In this document: in pieces, positions 1-11,774 of the stretch
How positions within the stretch are numbered: position 1 is the stretch's first letter
Layout: every line of letters starts with the position of its first letter
DNA from: Phocaeicola salanitronis DSM 18170
GTDB lineage: Bacteria > Bacteroidota > Bacteroidia > Bacteroidales > Bacteroidaceae
DNA: 64,000 nucleotides
Direction: 5' to 3'
NCBI RefSeq assembly: GCF_000190575.1
Contig: NC_015164.1
Span: 4,116,001-4,180,000 of the forward strand
Notes under the pieces: generated by a model
What the model was told of the DNA's origin: nothing
The model's database searches: none
Seen by the model: the letters and a program-made list of their open reading frames with translations, nothing else
Program-made: the position numbers and the translations under genes

Positions 1-2
1 GG

Positions 3-3143
<3,141 letters not shown>

Positions 3144-3176
3144 GCATTTTCTGAACGGTTTGTTCATAAACACACA

Positions 3177-3225
3177 AAACCGATTATAACTCATCTAAAC
3201 AAAAGGGGGTTATAATCGGTTTTTT
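3177..3225 (+). terminator. Intrinsic terminator after beta-galactosidase
   Basis: Perfect 14-bp inverted arms (AAACCGATTATAAC and its complement) separated by an 18-nt loop and followed by TTTTTTG, about 35 bp after the stop codon. Confidence 0.85.
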
Positions 3226-3498
3226 GTTTGCTTATCTCACACACGTCTTAAAAGCAAAAGACCTTTTTTCTACTAAATAGTTCATTGATAGCTAAAATTC
3301 TCTTATTCTAATTCATAAAAAATATTAATGCTAATTTATTGAAGAGAAGACGGAATTTTGTTTATCCTTTTATTTATCAGCAACAAACATAAGAACAGAT
3401 GATTCAAGTAAGACCCAGAAGTGTGAATATATGTTTAATTTGACTCGCTGATTAAATTCCTTTTTCGTATTATCAATTTATAAAAGAAATTTTCAAGT

Positions 3499-4383
3499 AT
3501 GAATACTTTCAACGACATTCAACTCAAGCAACAAATTTGGGCAAAACAGAAAGGGCTTACCAGAGAAACTCAATTTGCCGGAACAGAACACGAAACTTAT
3601 CTTTTGGCAAACCCTCATCAAAATCTCTTTATGCCTTTATCTGAAACGAACGCAAATCTTTTCGGACAAAAAGAGCTAAAGGAAATGAAAGAACTTTGTT
3701 CAACGTCCGCTATCTGTCTCAATTTGTTCCAATATTGGCAAGGAAAAGATATTTATCTATTACTGAATGCTCTTCGTCTTCCCTCGAAAAAGAGTTCAAA
3801 TTATTCTATGGAGGATGAAAACCCATCAACTTGTCCTATCAAATTGAAAGAGAAATTTCAATTTGATGAAAGAAAGCGGATTTACCCGCATCCCGTCACG
3901 GTGGATGTATTCATACATGCCGGATTTGATTTCATTATCGAAACTCAATTTGCCGCACCATATAAATCTCCCCATTCAAATTTGGCAAAATGGTATATCG
4001 ACCAGCCATCTTTTTGGAAAGAGCTTCCTCATTTGTTCGAATTGGCAAAAGAAATATCTTCATCTAATCAACGGTTCTATTATCTGGACGTGGCACGGCT
4101 GATAACAGAAATCATTGCATTGAAGAAGACTTATGAAGAATCAGACCGTTATTCAAATGAGACGATTCGTCGCAGATTTTGCCTGATATATCTTTGGTAC
4201 GATGTTTTAGGTGAAGACGGAATCAAGCACAAAAATGAAATTGAAGAATTTGCTAAAATAGCCGAAAAAGATTTCATTAACTTCAGGCAAATCTCTATCC
4301 AGAAATTGATAACCAAGCTGGCTAAAGATTTCTACAAAGGCAATGAAGCATATTGTGACTACCTGATTGAAAGATATTTATAG
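3499..4383 (+). CDS. Unknown protein, possible PD-(D/E)XK-like nuclease fold
   Basis: I do not recognise this 294-residue protein with certainty. The middle holds hydrophobic strands with acidic residues spaced like a PD-(D/E)XK core: PVTVDVFIHAGFDFIIETQF (about residues 133-152), where D and E-x-Q could be the metal-binding D...ExK positions with Lys replaced by Gln. The segment CSTSAICLNLFQYW earlier resembles the conserved helix of PGN_0703-type putative restriction endonucleases, which is the best guess. No signal peptide or membrane segment. It stands alone on an AT-rich stretch, 270 bp after the lacZ-type terminator and upstream of a frameshifted nuclease-like gene. Coding is supported by length and codon pattern; function is inference. 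Confidence 0.75.
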   Translation: MNTFNDIQLKQQIWAKQKGLTRETQFAGTEHETYLLANPHQNLFMPLSETNANLFGQKELKEMKELCSTSAICLNLFQYWQGKDIYLLLNALRLPSKKSSNYSMEDENPSTCPIKLKEKFQFDERKRIYPHPVTVDVFIHAGFDFIIETQFAAPYKSPHSNLAKWYIDQPSFWKELPHLFELAKEISSSNQRFYYLDVARLITEIIALKKTYEESDRYSNETIRRRFCLIYLWYDVLGEDGIKHKNEIEEFAKIAEKDFINFRQISIQKLITKLAKDFYKGNEAYCDYLIERYL

Positions 4384-4549
4384 TAAAAAAATAACATAAA
4401 AATGGAAAACTACTTTTTAATCATTGTAACATGCCTAATCATTATTTCAAGTTGTACATTAAGCAGAATCCAATCAATAGCAGAAATAGATTTCTTTCTT
4501 GCCATTTCATCTGTTCCGTAGCGAAAATGTTTTTTTTGCCAAACTTTAC

Positions 4550-4557
4550 TATCTTTG
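4550..4557 (+). promoter_or_regulatory. Candidate -7 box in 4384-4693 gap
   Basis: TATCTTTG matches the Bacteroidetes -7 consensus TAnnTTTG, about 140 bp before the next ATG. No TTTG lies at the usual 18-20 bp upstream spacing, so this is only a candidate. The rest of the 310-bp gap shows no gene I can support. Confidence 0.35.
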
Positions 4558-4693
4558 TTTTGGTGGTAGATACATCCTATGTAGGAACTAACAATTATAT
4601 TGCCTTTGTATCAAAAATGTAACCGGAAAGTCTGAGAACAGAAATGAAGAGACATTTATATTAATATGTTTAACCTTTATAAATGATTGGATT

Positions 4694-5385
4694 ATGGAAC
4701 ATAAAGAACACATTGAAGCGATTATTAAGCGTACTTTTAAAATCATCAAAGAAGTGTATGATTATCAACAAGAAAAGTTTGAGGGACCAAAAATTTCTTC
4801 TGATAAGTTGAGTCGTATAATATTCCCCCAAAAGCGTCAAGAAGATAATGATAACAAACAATCACAAGGGTCAGTGAACAAGAGTTAAAATTAATCTTTA
4901 TAGAGCAGCTAAATTTAGAAATTAGCAAAATTAGCAAAGGAAATTGGAATGTATATTATTCTGTTGAAACCCCAACTGAGGATATATATCGTTTCTCTGA
5001 TGTTGAAGAACCTTTATATGGAAAAGAGATAGAAGAAATAAATAGAGAAAGGGAACGTAATGGAATGCCATTACTAGCAGGACAATCTGCAAATTTCGAT
5101 TTTGTCATTCATGATAACAACTTTAGACGTATTGCTTTGATTGAATTCAAAGCTAATAATGCAGATGAGTATGATCATGCAAAGGATTTTAAGAAATTAA
5201 ATAATCAAGAAGAAGGAGATGATAGCGTATTAAGATACTTTATTGAGATTGTTAAAAATGCTAATGATAGAACATATTCAAGTCTCCATGGTAAGATAGA
5301 AGGGAATGAAGATATTTTCCGTTGCTGCTCTTTAAGCGATGGAAATATTACAGAAAAAGTTATTTCTGCTCCCATAAAAAAATAA
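4694..5385 (+). pseudogene. Frameshifted PD-(D/E)XK-like protein
   Basis: Two reading frames join into one protein of about 230 residues. The first frame starts at ATG 4694 and ends at a stop at 4886-4888; the second is open from 4855 to the stop at 5385 and continues with a sensible protein (ITRVSEQELKLIFIEQLN...). The natural junction is near 4855-4865, where a net one-base change restores one frame. The C-terminal half contains ANFDFVIHDN and IALIEFKAN, which fit the D...ExK pattern of PD-(D/E)XK nucleases. A start inside the second frame at 5065 would remove the N-terminal half of the domain. Either a decayed gene or a sequencing error; the nuclease reading is inference. Confidence 0.6.
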
Positions 5386-5497
5386 TATCTTTCTATGCAT
5401 GCAGACTTTCCGCACATCTCTGCTATACTTTTACAACAAACTTTGTAAAGTATAGCAGGGAATGTACGAAAAGTGAAAACTACAATTCTACCACTTT

Positions 5498-6754
5498 ATG
5501 AAAATAACTATCCACCGCGGTGCACACCAGATAGGAGGATGCATCACCGAAATCAAAAGCGGCAACGCCAAAATACTCATCGACTTGGGTGCCAATTTGC
5601 CCGATAGTGAGGAAAAAGAACTGGATGCGTCCGATGTAGCCCGACTTACGAATGATGCAGACGCCATATTTTATACCCATTATCATGGTGATCATGTGGG
5701 ATTGTTCCCCCTTGTGCCCGAAAACATTCCTCAATACATTGGCAAGGGAGCGCAAGAAGTGATGTTGTGCAAATACCGTGCACTCAACAAGCATCAAGAC
5801 CGTAGCAAGGAGCTTATCGCCATCGAGCGTTTCCACCTTTATACGCCCAATGTCCCCATTGACATCAAAGGACAGATTCGGGTTACTCCTTATTATGTTT
5901 CCCATTCGGCTTTCGATGCTTATATGTTCAAAATAGAAGCGGAAGGGAAAACCATTCTCCACACCGGAGACTTCCGCCGCCATGGCTATTTGGGAAAGGA
6001 GCTTTTCAAAGTATTGTGTACTTATATAAACAATGTAGATTTTCTCATAATCGAAGGAACCATGCTGGGAAGAAAAGAAGAAAAGGTGGTTCGGGAAAAT
6101 GACATCAAGCTGAATACGGTTTCCTTGCTCAAGAAACATAAATATGTGTTTGCTCTTTGCTCGTCTACGGACATAGATCGTTTGGCTTCATTTCACCAGG
6201 CATGCAAAGAGACCCATAGAAATTTCTTGTGTGACCCATACCAGAAATCTGTTCTTGACATTTTTTCCCGATACATGAGACATGGGCTTTTCCATTTCGA
6301 TAATGCATTCGTGATGTACAGGCAGCAGGTTGCGAATCCGAAGGTGATGGCAAAATTACGTAATGAAGGTTTTCTGATGCCTGTACGTGTAAGTCAGATG
6401 GAATTTATCAAGAATTTGCTGGCAATATACAACGATGAGCCTGCTTATCTTATTTATTCCCTATGGCAAGGATATTACAATGGTACGGAGAAACAAGTGA
6501 ACCCGAAAATAGTGGAGCTTCGCAGCCTGTTCCCCGGCCATATCTTGGATGGGGTTTACGACGGATTTCATACCAGCGGACATGCCGATGTGGAGACACT
6601 GGAAGAAGCATGCCGCATCCTCCGTCCCCGTCTGGGCATTATCCCGATTCACAAAGAAGCCCTGTCCAGCTACAAGGCGTTGGACATAGCCAAAGAGTTT
6701 CCCGTTATCGAATCATCGGAACAGATTGAAGATGTAACCGTTTCCATTCTTTAA
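5498..6754 (+). CDS. MBL-fold hydrolase, beta-CASP/RNase J-like
   Basis: A 418-residue metallo-beta-lactamase-fold hydrolase. The zinc motif H-x-H-x-D-H is at residues 61-66 (THYHGDHVG), a further metal motif is HTGDFRRHG (about 154-162), and the C-terminus has HTSGHADVETL followed by IIPIHKEA, the arrangement seen in RNase J/beta-CASP enzymes with an RNA-specificity domain. The likely activity is RNA (or other phosphodiester) hydrolysis in the cytoplasm. It is shorter than RNase J (about 550 residues), lacking the C-terminal domain. It heads a tight cluster: 12 bp separate it from the phosphoesterase gene, and two paralogues of unknown function follow. The start is supported by the neat N-terminus MKITIHRGAHQIGG. 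Confidence 0.85.
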   Translation: MKITIHRGAHQIGGCITEIKSGNAKILIDLGANLPDSEEKELDASDVARLTNDADAIFYTHYHGDHVGLFPLVPENIPQYIGKGAQEVMLCKYRALNKHQDRSKELIAIERFHLYTPNVPIDIKGQIRVTPYYVSHSAFDAYMFKIEAEGKTILHTGDFRRHGYLGKELFKVLCTYINNVDFLIIEGTMLGRKEEKVVRENDIKLNTVSLLKKHKYVFALCSSTDIDRLASFHQACKETHRNFLCDPYQKSVLDIFSRYMRHGLFHFDNAFVMYRQQVANPKVMAKLRNEGFLMPVRVSQMEFIKNLLAIYNDEPAYLIYSLWQGYYNGTEKQVNPKIVELRSLFPGHILDGVYDGFHTSGHADVETLEEACRILRPRLGIIPIHKEALSSYKALDIAKEFPVIESSEQIEDVTVSIL

Positions 6755-6766
6755 AGCGAAAGACTG

Positions 6767-7312
6767 ATGTTTGGGTTTGAAATCAAAGGTCTTAAAGTTG
6801 TAGCCTTATCCGATACGCATGCACGGCATCGGACTCTATCCGTCCCTGCTTGTGACGTATTGGTTCATGCCGGGGATGCTTGCAATTTTGGGAATAAAGA
6901 ACAGCTGAAAGACTTTTTCGACTGGTATCAAGCGCAACCTGCACGATACAAGATTTTTGTGGCAGGGAATCACGATACGCTTTTCGAAACGGCAAATCAA
7001 GAATTGGAAAATATGATACCGAAGTCAGTCATCTATTTGGAAAACAATCTGATTGAGATTGAAGGTGTGACATTTGCCTCTATCGCCGCAAGGCCGAAGC
7101 TGAAATGCTTTATCGAATACGAACCGATAGATGTGCTTGTTACGCATGGAGCACCGTTCGGCATACAGGATGAAGAAGGAAAAGGATGTAAGGATTTAGC
7201 AAAACAAATTCTATTAATTGAACCGCAATATGCCTTGTTCGGACATTGCCACAAAGGGAATAAATCTCCTTTACGGATTGGGAAAACGATTTATGTAAAC
7301 GTAACTTTATAA
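6767..7312 (+). CDS. Calcineurin-like metallophosphoesterase
   Basis: A 181-residue metallophosphoesterase. All core motifs are visible in order: LSDTHARH (D-x-H), VHAGDACNFG (GD), VAGNHDTLF (GNHD), VTHGAPFG (TH) and FGHCHKG (GHxH). The family hydrolyses phosphomonoesters or phosphodiesters with two metal ions; the small size resembles cytosolic nucleotide or nucleic-acid phosphodiesterases. It lies 12 bp after the MBL-fold gene and 19 bp before the first paralogue, so the four genes are probably co-transcribed. Pairing a beta-CASP-type hydrolase with a phosphoesterase suggests a shared nucleic-acid or nucleotide substrate, but that is inference. Confidence 0.9.
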   Translation: MFGFEIKGLKVVALSDTHARHRTLSVPACDVLVHAGDACNFGNKEQLKDFFDWYQAQPARYKIFVAGNHDTLFETANQELENMIPKSVIYLENNLIEIEGVTFASIAARPKLKCFIEYEPIDVLVTHGAPFGIQDEEGKGCKDLAKQILLIEPQYALFGHCHKGNKSPLRIGKTIYVNVTL

Positions 7313-7331
7313 CACAATATCATCGGATTAA

Positions 7332-8207
7332 ATGAATGTATTTATACTGGAACAAATTACATTGGAAGATTTGAATTATCCTGTACGTGAAACAAGGACT
7401 TCCACTTGGGGTATCTATTCTTCTCTTGACAAGGCATACGAAGCATTACAAACTTTGGTGGCAGAAGAAAACAAGAAGTATACATTGGGATATATCGTCA
7501 CAGAAACAAGATTGGATAATTGGGCGATGCTGGAAGTATCGATTCACACATATACAAGAACGGGCGAGTTGAACGATGAGCAAATTATATCAGATGAAGA
7601 ACACCCGGACTGTGATAAGCCTTTTTATGGCCGTCCCAAAGAGAAGATACGCTTCAAACCAGGAGATATTGTAGAAGTCTGGCAATGTGGTACAAGCGAA
7701 TTACATATTGTTTGTGCGCTGCCTTGGACTCCTCAAGAAGTAGAAAAAAGGAATAAGCGATTGGTGGAGGAATATGGGGAAGGACATGAACTGAGATTGG
7801 ATTCTATCGATGACTGCTATTTAGTTTATTCTTTGGGAATAGGTGACACGCACGGTCATTCGCAAGCGGCGTATCTATTTGCTCCTACCCAAAAAGTTCC
7901 GGCGAAAATAAGACTTAAATTACAAGCCAAACTGATAGAAGAGAATTTTACAGCCGGACACAATCTTCAAATGTCTGAACTGCCATTTGCCAAAGACCCG
8001 AAAGTGCTTAACGAGGTATTGAACATTTGGGAAAAAGTCGCTAAAACAAAAGATTATGATGAAATAAATTGTCTGCTCATCAGAGACAAAGCCGATTGGA
8101 TAAAATCACAATTGGATTTTTCTCCCAAACAGGCTCAGCGGTTTGACCGTTTTTATACAAAGTGTAAAAAGCTGTTGAAAGAGAAAAGGAAAGAGGAAGT
8201 ATATTAA
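7332..8207 (+). CDS. Unknown protein, first of tandem paralogue pair
   Basis: A 291-residue soluble protein of no family I recognise. It is clearly homologous to the next gene along its full length: both share FYGRPKEKIRFK, ALPWTPQEVEKRNK-like, LDS-DDCYL-HSLG and RLKLQAKL segments. The N-terminal third (WGIYSSLDKAYEALQTLV) resembles small DUF-type domains found in Bacteroidetes accessory genes that start with F-L-x-x-x-T. No signal peptide, no membrane segment, no catalytic motif I can name. It is the third gene of the MBL-phosphoesterase cluster, 19 bp after the phosphoesterase and 20 bp before its paralogue. Confidence 0.85.
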   Translation: MNVFILEQITLEDLNYPVRETRTSTWGIYSSLDKAYEALQTLVAEENKKYTLGYIVTETRLDNWAMLEVSIHTYTRTGELNDEQIISDEEHPDCDKPFYGRPKEKIRFKPGDIVEVWQCGTSELHIVCALPWTPQEVEKRNKRLVEEYGEGHELRLDSIDDCYLVYSLGIGDTHGHSQAAYLFAPTQKVPAKIRLKLQAKLIEENFTAGHNLQMSELPFAKDPKVLNEVLNIWEKVAKTKDYDEINCLLIRDKADWIKSQLDFSPKQAQRFDRFYTKCKKLLKEKRKEEVY

Positions 8208-8227
8208 CAACAAAATCTACTAATACA

Positions 8228-9139
8228 ATGGGAGTATTTGAACTGAATAGAATCTGTTTGGAAACGTTGCGCTATCCTTCACGTAAAGTACGGGTGACTG
8301 AATTGGGGTTGTATTCCACATTCGAGAATGCTTATGAGAAATTGCAAGAACTTGTTGTCGAATCGAAAAAGGAGAAAGAAGAATGTGAAAAGGAAGGTGA
8401 TAAGGATTATGCCTATGCATTTACTTTTGGATATAGCATCCATGAAAAACAATTGGACATCCTATATGGAGATACCATTTCTGTCCGCACTTACACACGC
8501 GACGGGACATTGAATGATGAATGCATTTGGAAGGATGAAAAGGGTACAGACCTGCTTCCTTTTTATGGTCGCCCAAAAGAAAAGATTCGGTTCAAGGCAG
8601 GAGATATTGTGGAAGTGTTTATGTATGGAAATGTCGAATTGAGCATTATTTCCTCACTCCCTTGGACTCCTCAAGAGATAGAAAAACGGAATAAAAAGTT
8701 GGAAGAGAAGCATGGAAAAGGATATACACTCACTTTGGATTCCACAGACGATTGCTATCTGGCTCATTCATTAGGCTTGGGCAATACGCATTTCCATCCC
8801 TCGTGTACGGATATATTTGCTCCACTCAAAAAAATTCCAGCTACGATAAGGCGTAAGTTACAAGCTAAATTATTAGAAGAAAGTTTTACGTTCGGATATA
8901 GTCTTCAGATTTCCGAACTGCCTTTTTCTAAAGATGCGAAGGTGCTTGACGAATTATTAAACGGCTGGGACAAATTTATCGAAGCAAAATATTATACAGG
9001 AATGGAATGCTTGGTTGACTATGGAAACCCGGACAACATCAAAGCACAGTTGGATTTCTCAAAAGAACAATCCCAACGCTTTGAACACTTTTTTGACGTG
9101 TGCGTACGTTTGGTAAATGAGAAACGAAAAAATGTATAA
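8228..9139 (+). CDS. Unknown protein, second tandem paralogue
   Basis: A 303-residue paralogue of the preceding gene, roughly half identical by eye. Conserved blocks include PFYGRPKEKIRFKAGDIVEV, SLPWTPQEIEKRNKKLEEKH and LDSTDDCYLAHSLGLGNTHF. It carries an acidic-lysine insertion near residues 40-58 (SKKEKEECEKEGDKDYA) absent from the first copy. The conserved T-H-x-H/H-S stretch after the LG motif could bind metal, but this is speculative. It ends the four-gene cluster; a MITE-like element begins 61 bp downstream. Duplication with divergence suggests either a heteromeric partner pair or adaptation to two partners. Confidence 0.85.
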   Translation: MGVFELNRICLETLRYPSRKVRVTELGLYSTFENAYEKLQELVVESKKEKEECEKEGDKDYAYAFTFGYSIHEKQLDILYGDTISVRTYTRDGTLNDECIWKDEKGTDLLPFYGRPKEKIRFKAGDIVEVFMYGNVELSIISSLPWTPQEIEKRNKKLEEKHGKGYTLTLDSTDDCYLAHSLGLGNTHFHPSCTDIFAPLKKIPATIRRKLQAKLLEESFTFGYSLQISELPFSKDAKVLDELLNGWDKFIEAKYYTGMECLVDYGNPDNIKAQLDFSKEQSQRFEHFFDVCVRLVNEKRKNV

Positions 9140-9199
9140 CTGCATCAACCTGTTGATAGTATGCAGGAACTTTGTTGAATAAAAAATATTGATAATTTT

Positions 9200-9393
9200 A
9201 GAAGCTGTTTTGAATTTATCGTGCGATGATTTGGGATGAGTTTTTGAGGCATTTTCGCTTCTGTGATGAGGAAGATAGCGGGCTATCTGACGAAGAACAG
9301 GAGCGAAAAGGACCAAAAAATCGCCCAAAGCACACACGAAAACGGATACATCAAGCCAAGAAAAACTTTTTGGAGAAATTCAAAACAGCTTCT
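9200..9393 (+). mobile_element. MITE-like element, copy 1 (194 bp)
   Basis: Terminal inverted repeats AGAAGCTGTTTTGAATTT and AAATTCAAAACAGCTTCT bound a 194-bp unit that recurs at 23811-24005 (direct) and 33548-33741 (inverted). The interior holds a perfect hairpin AGATAGCGGGCTATCT and a reading frame of about 55 codons (MIWDEFLRHF...) conserved in all copies. This copy has GC changes in both ends that keep them complementary (AAGCTG/CAGCTT instead of AAACTG/CAGTTT), which argues that end pairing is maintained. No transposase is inside, so it would need mobilisation in trans. Confidence 0.75.
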
Positions 9394-9408
9394 AAAAAGC
9401 TTCGACTT

Positions 9409-10338
9409 ATGGATAATGTAACATTGGCAAAAATATACGATAAAATAGAAAAGGAACACCTTTCTTTCAAGGAATTATCACAAAGTCTCAATATGGATTT
9501 GGAAGACATATTCGAGGGAATGGCAGACATCGTGAATAAAGAAATTGTTTTGCATGTCGATTATTTGATGGACGATGAAATGTGCTTGTCTGAAGACTAC
9601 AAGGATGCACTGCAATTTATAAAAGAAAGATCGAACGACAACATAGAAATCCAAAGCAATTATTTTTCCGACAGAATAGAAGATTCGAACGACGAATTTG
9701 GGGATATGATAGAGGGCTTTAACACGTATTGTGAGGAAAACATACATGGACTTATAGCTGCCAGTTTCCGCGATTCACATGTTTCATTGGAAGACATGGT
9801 GAAATGTTATGAAGGACGATTTACAAGAGAGGAAATCATAGCGCTTGTAAAAAAAGCGGTAGTGGAGAATCATATCAAAACAGATGTAACGCATCTCATC
9901 CCTAATGCTGAAAATGAAGAGGAAAGGGAAGAGCTTCTATTCATTCAAAACCTGTCCGACCAAATTGAAAAGCCGGTCGTAGATAAGGTGGAATATGTTC
10001 CGATTGGACAAAAATTGGCATCCGGGAGGCTTCAAGGTATCTGTGGCAGCTATGCTGAATATATTGACCCTATGTATATGGATGAGGTTATTAAGTGCAT
10101 GCGTTTCCAGAAAATAGAAAACATCTGCGAAGCATACGACATAAAATATGAGCCAGGTATCAGCGGAGAAGAAATATGTGCGGGCATTTATCTATATCTG
10201 CTTAGCCAAGACTACAGGCAGATACAAAATATCAAGTTCTTTGCTTCACCTTATGTTGCGCTTGAATTTTACATGAAAAGCATACAACCTAATAATGATA
10301 TAACTGTTTTCTACGACATTGGGATTTTTGATGATTAA
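9409..10338 (+). CDS. Unknown protein with MITE-derived upstream frame
   Basis: A 309-residue acidic soluble protein when started at the ATG 9409 (MDNVTLAKIYDKIEKEHLSF). The frame stays open upstream through the MITE-like element to an ATG at 9226, which would add 61 residues encoded by the mobile element. I chose 9409 because the extension is repeat DNA found elsewhere without this gene. The N-terminus looks like a small helical/winged-helix module (FKELSQSLNMDLEDIFEGM) and two similar segments recur later (HVSLEDMVKCYEGRFTREEI). No recognised family. It may be a fifth member of the preceding cluster separated by the insertion. Confidence 0.7.
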   Translation: MDNVTLAKIYDKIEKEHLSFKELSQSLNMDLEDIFEGMADIVNKEIVLHVDYLMDDEMCLSEDYKDALQFIKERSNDNIEIQSNYFSDRIEDSNDEFGDMIEGFNTYCEENIHGLIAASFRDSHVSLEDMVKCYEGRFTREEIIALVKKAVVENHIKTDVTHLIPNAENEEEREELLFIQNLSDQIEKPVVDKVEYVPIGQKLASGRLQGICGSYAEYIDPMYMDEVIKCMRFQKIENICEAYDIKYEPGISGEEICAGIYLYLLSQDYRQIQNIKFFASPYVALEFYMKSIQPNNDITVFYDIGIFDD

Positions 10339-10359
10339 AAAAAGAATGCCGTACTCCGG

Positions 10360-11664
10360 CTACAAATCCTTCACCAGAATGCGCCCGCTTTGGTACAGGT
10401 ACGCCTGCTTTGCCTCAATCAGGGCATGCCACGAAGCCGAATAGTCCTCCTTGTCTATCTTGAAGTTTTCGGCGCCGGCACTGTCCAGCCGCTCTATCAG
10501 CACACCTACGGTCAGGCGGTTGATGTCCATTCCGGGCAAATAACGGATGTTTCCTTCTTTATCGTCATCAGAAGTTTCGTAAACCAGACGGACATCGGTC
10601 AGCTCGTAGAGGATATTTTTTGTCAGCCGGATGGGAATCTTATGCTCTTTGCTCAGCTCTTCTGCCGTATAGGGCTGCTGCTCGTGCTCGAACCGCTTGC
10701 AGATAGCGGAGAGCACGATGGCACAGAAGAAATCGTGGTAGCGCCGGCTGATATGCGCCGTTTCTTTCCCGAAGCTGAACGAAGAAAGGTTCTGGCTGAC
10801 GTAGCTCATCTCGGCACCGAACAGGCAGATGGTCCACGACACCTGTGTCCATAACAGGAACATCGGGATGGCGGCAAAGCTTCCGTAGATGGCATTGTAG
10901 TTCGAAATCCATATCTGGCTGTTGACGTAGAAATACTGGAAAGCCTGAAAGGCACTACCTGCCAGTATCCCCGGAAACCAGGCATGGCTTAGCTTCACTT
11001 TCGTGTTGGGCATGAACACGTATAGCGCGATGAACATCCCCCACGTTAAGGCATACGGGACGAGACGCACCAGGAACTTCAGCATCGGTCCCAGCAGAAG
11101 GAAGGTTTCCAAATCCTTCACGTACGTGGTCATCACGATGGTCAGACCGCTGGAGATAACAATGAGCAACGGAAGCAGTAGCAGCATCGAAAAATAATCG
11201 GTTATCTGGCGGAACACCGTGCGGGGACGCTTTACCTGCCAGATGGCGTTGAAACTGCGCTCGATGTTGTCTATCAGCATCAGGATGGTAAACAGCAACA
11301 TAATCAAGCCCACGCCGATGAAGATGCCGCTCTGCGCGTGTTGCAGGTAAGAATTGACCCACGAAAACACCAGCTCGCTCTGCTGGCTCATCACACCGCT
11401 TTTGATTTGCTGTTCCATCAATGCATCGAAACCGAAGCCGCGGGCAATGGCGAACAGCAGGGCAAGGATGGGGATGATAGACAGCAATGTGCTATACGTC
11501 AGTGCCGAAGCACGCACCGGAATGCGGTCGTTCAAGAACTGCTCTATCGAAAGGTAAATGATTTTCACACACGAATACAGGCGCTTCCTCACTGGAGTTA
11601 CCTCATCTTCGGTGATTCTCCAGATGCCGTCTGTCAAGAATTGAAGCCAATATTGCAGTCTCAT
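10360..11664 (-). CDS. YihY/BrkB-family inner membrane protein
   Basis: A YihY/UPF0761-type integral membrane protein of 434 residues from the start MRLQYWLQFL. Six hydrophobic segments are visible, beginning with RASALTYSTLLSIIPILALL, the family signature, and continuing through LIMLLFTILMLIDNIERSFN and FLLWTQVSWTICLFGAEMSY. About 130 C-terminal residues form a soluble tail with a winged-helix look (AEELSKEHKIPIRLTKNILY), usual for Bacteroidetes members. The longer frame back to 11718 runs into an inverted repeat and was not used; ATG 11670 is an alternative. The molecular role of the family is unsettled despite an old RNase BN label. Confidence 0.9.
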   Translation of the reverse strand: MRLQYWLQFLTDGIWRITEDEVTPVRKRLYSCVKIIYLSIEQFLNDRIPVRASALTYSTLLSIIPILALLFAIARGFGFDALMEQQIKSGVMSQQSELVFSWVNSYLQHAQSGIFIGVGLIMLLFTILMLIDNIERSFNAIWQVKRPRTVFRQITDYFSMLLLLPLLIVISSGLTIVMTTYVKDLETFLLLGPMLKFLVRLVPYALTWGMFIALYVFMPNTKVKLSHAWFPGILAGSAFQAFQYFYVNSQIWISNYNAIYGSFAAIPMFLLWTQVSWTICLFGAEMSYVSQNLSSFSFGKETAHISRRYHDFFCAIVLSAICKRFEHEQQPYTAEELSKEHKIPIRLTKNILYELTDVRLVYETSDDDKEGNIRYLPGMDINRLTVGVLIERLDSAGAENFKIDKEDYSASWHALIEAKQAYLYQSGRILVKDL

Positions 11665-11671
11665 AGTCATT

Positions 11672-11771
11672 AAATTAAGAATGAAGAACTTTTTAAATGA
11701 AGAATGAAGAAACAGCATTCGGCGTAAGCCAATGCCATGCGGACGAAGTCAAATTCTTCATTCTTAATTTA
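11672..11771. repeat. Inverted repeat with AAGAATGAAGAA arms
   Basis: Arms of the type TAAATTAAGAATGAAGAA at the left and TTCTTCATTCTTAATTTA at the right enclose about 60 bp. Similar GAAGAATGAAGAA arms occur at 28488-28560 and 61737-61797. It lies between the 3' end of rnpB and the start of the YihY gene. Confidence 0.7.
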
Positions 11772-11774
11772 AAA

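Noticed and set aside
4431..4622. 63-codon frame in the 4384-4693 gap
   Set aside because: Crosses a promoter-like box, no domain, random composition.
9226..9408. MITE frame as normal start of the 9409 gene
   Set aside because: The same frame occurs in element copies without the gene, so it is probably element DNA.
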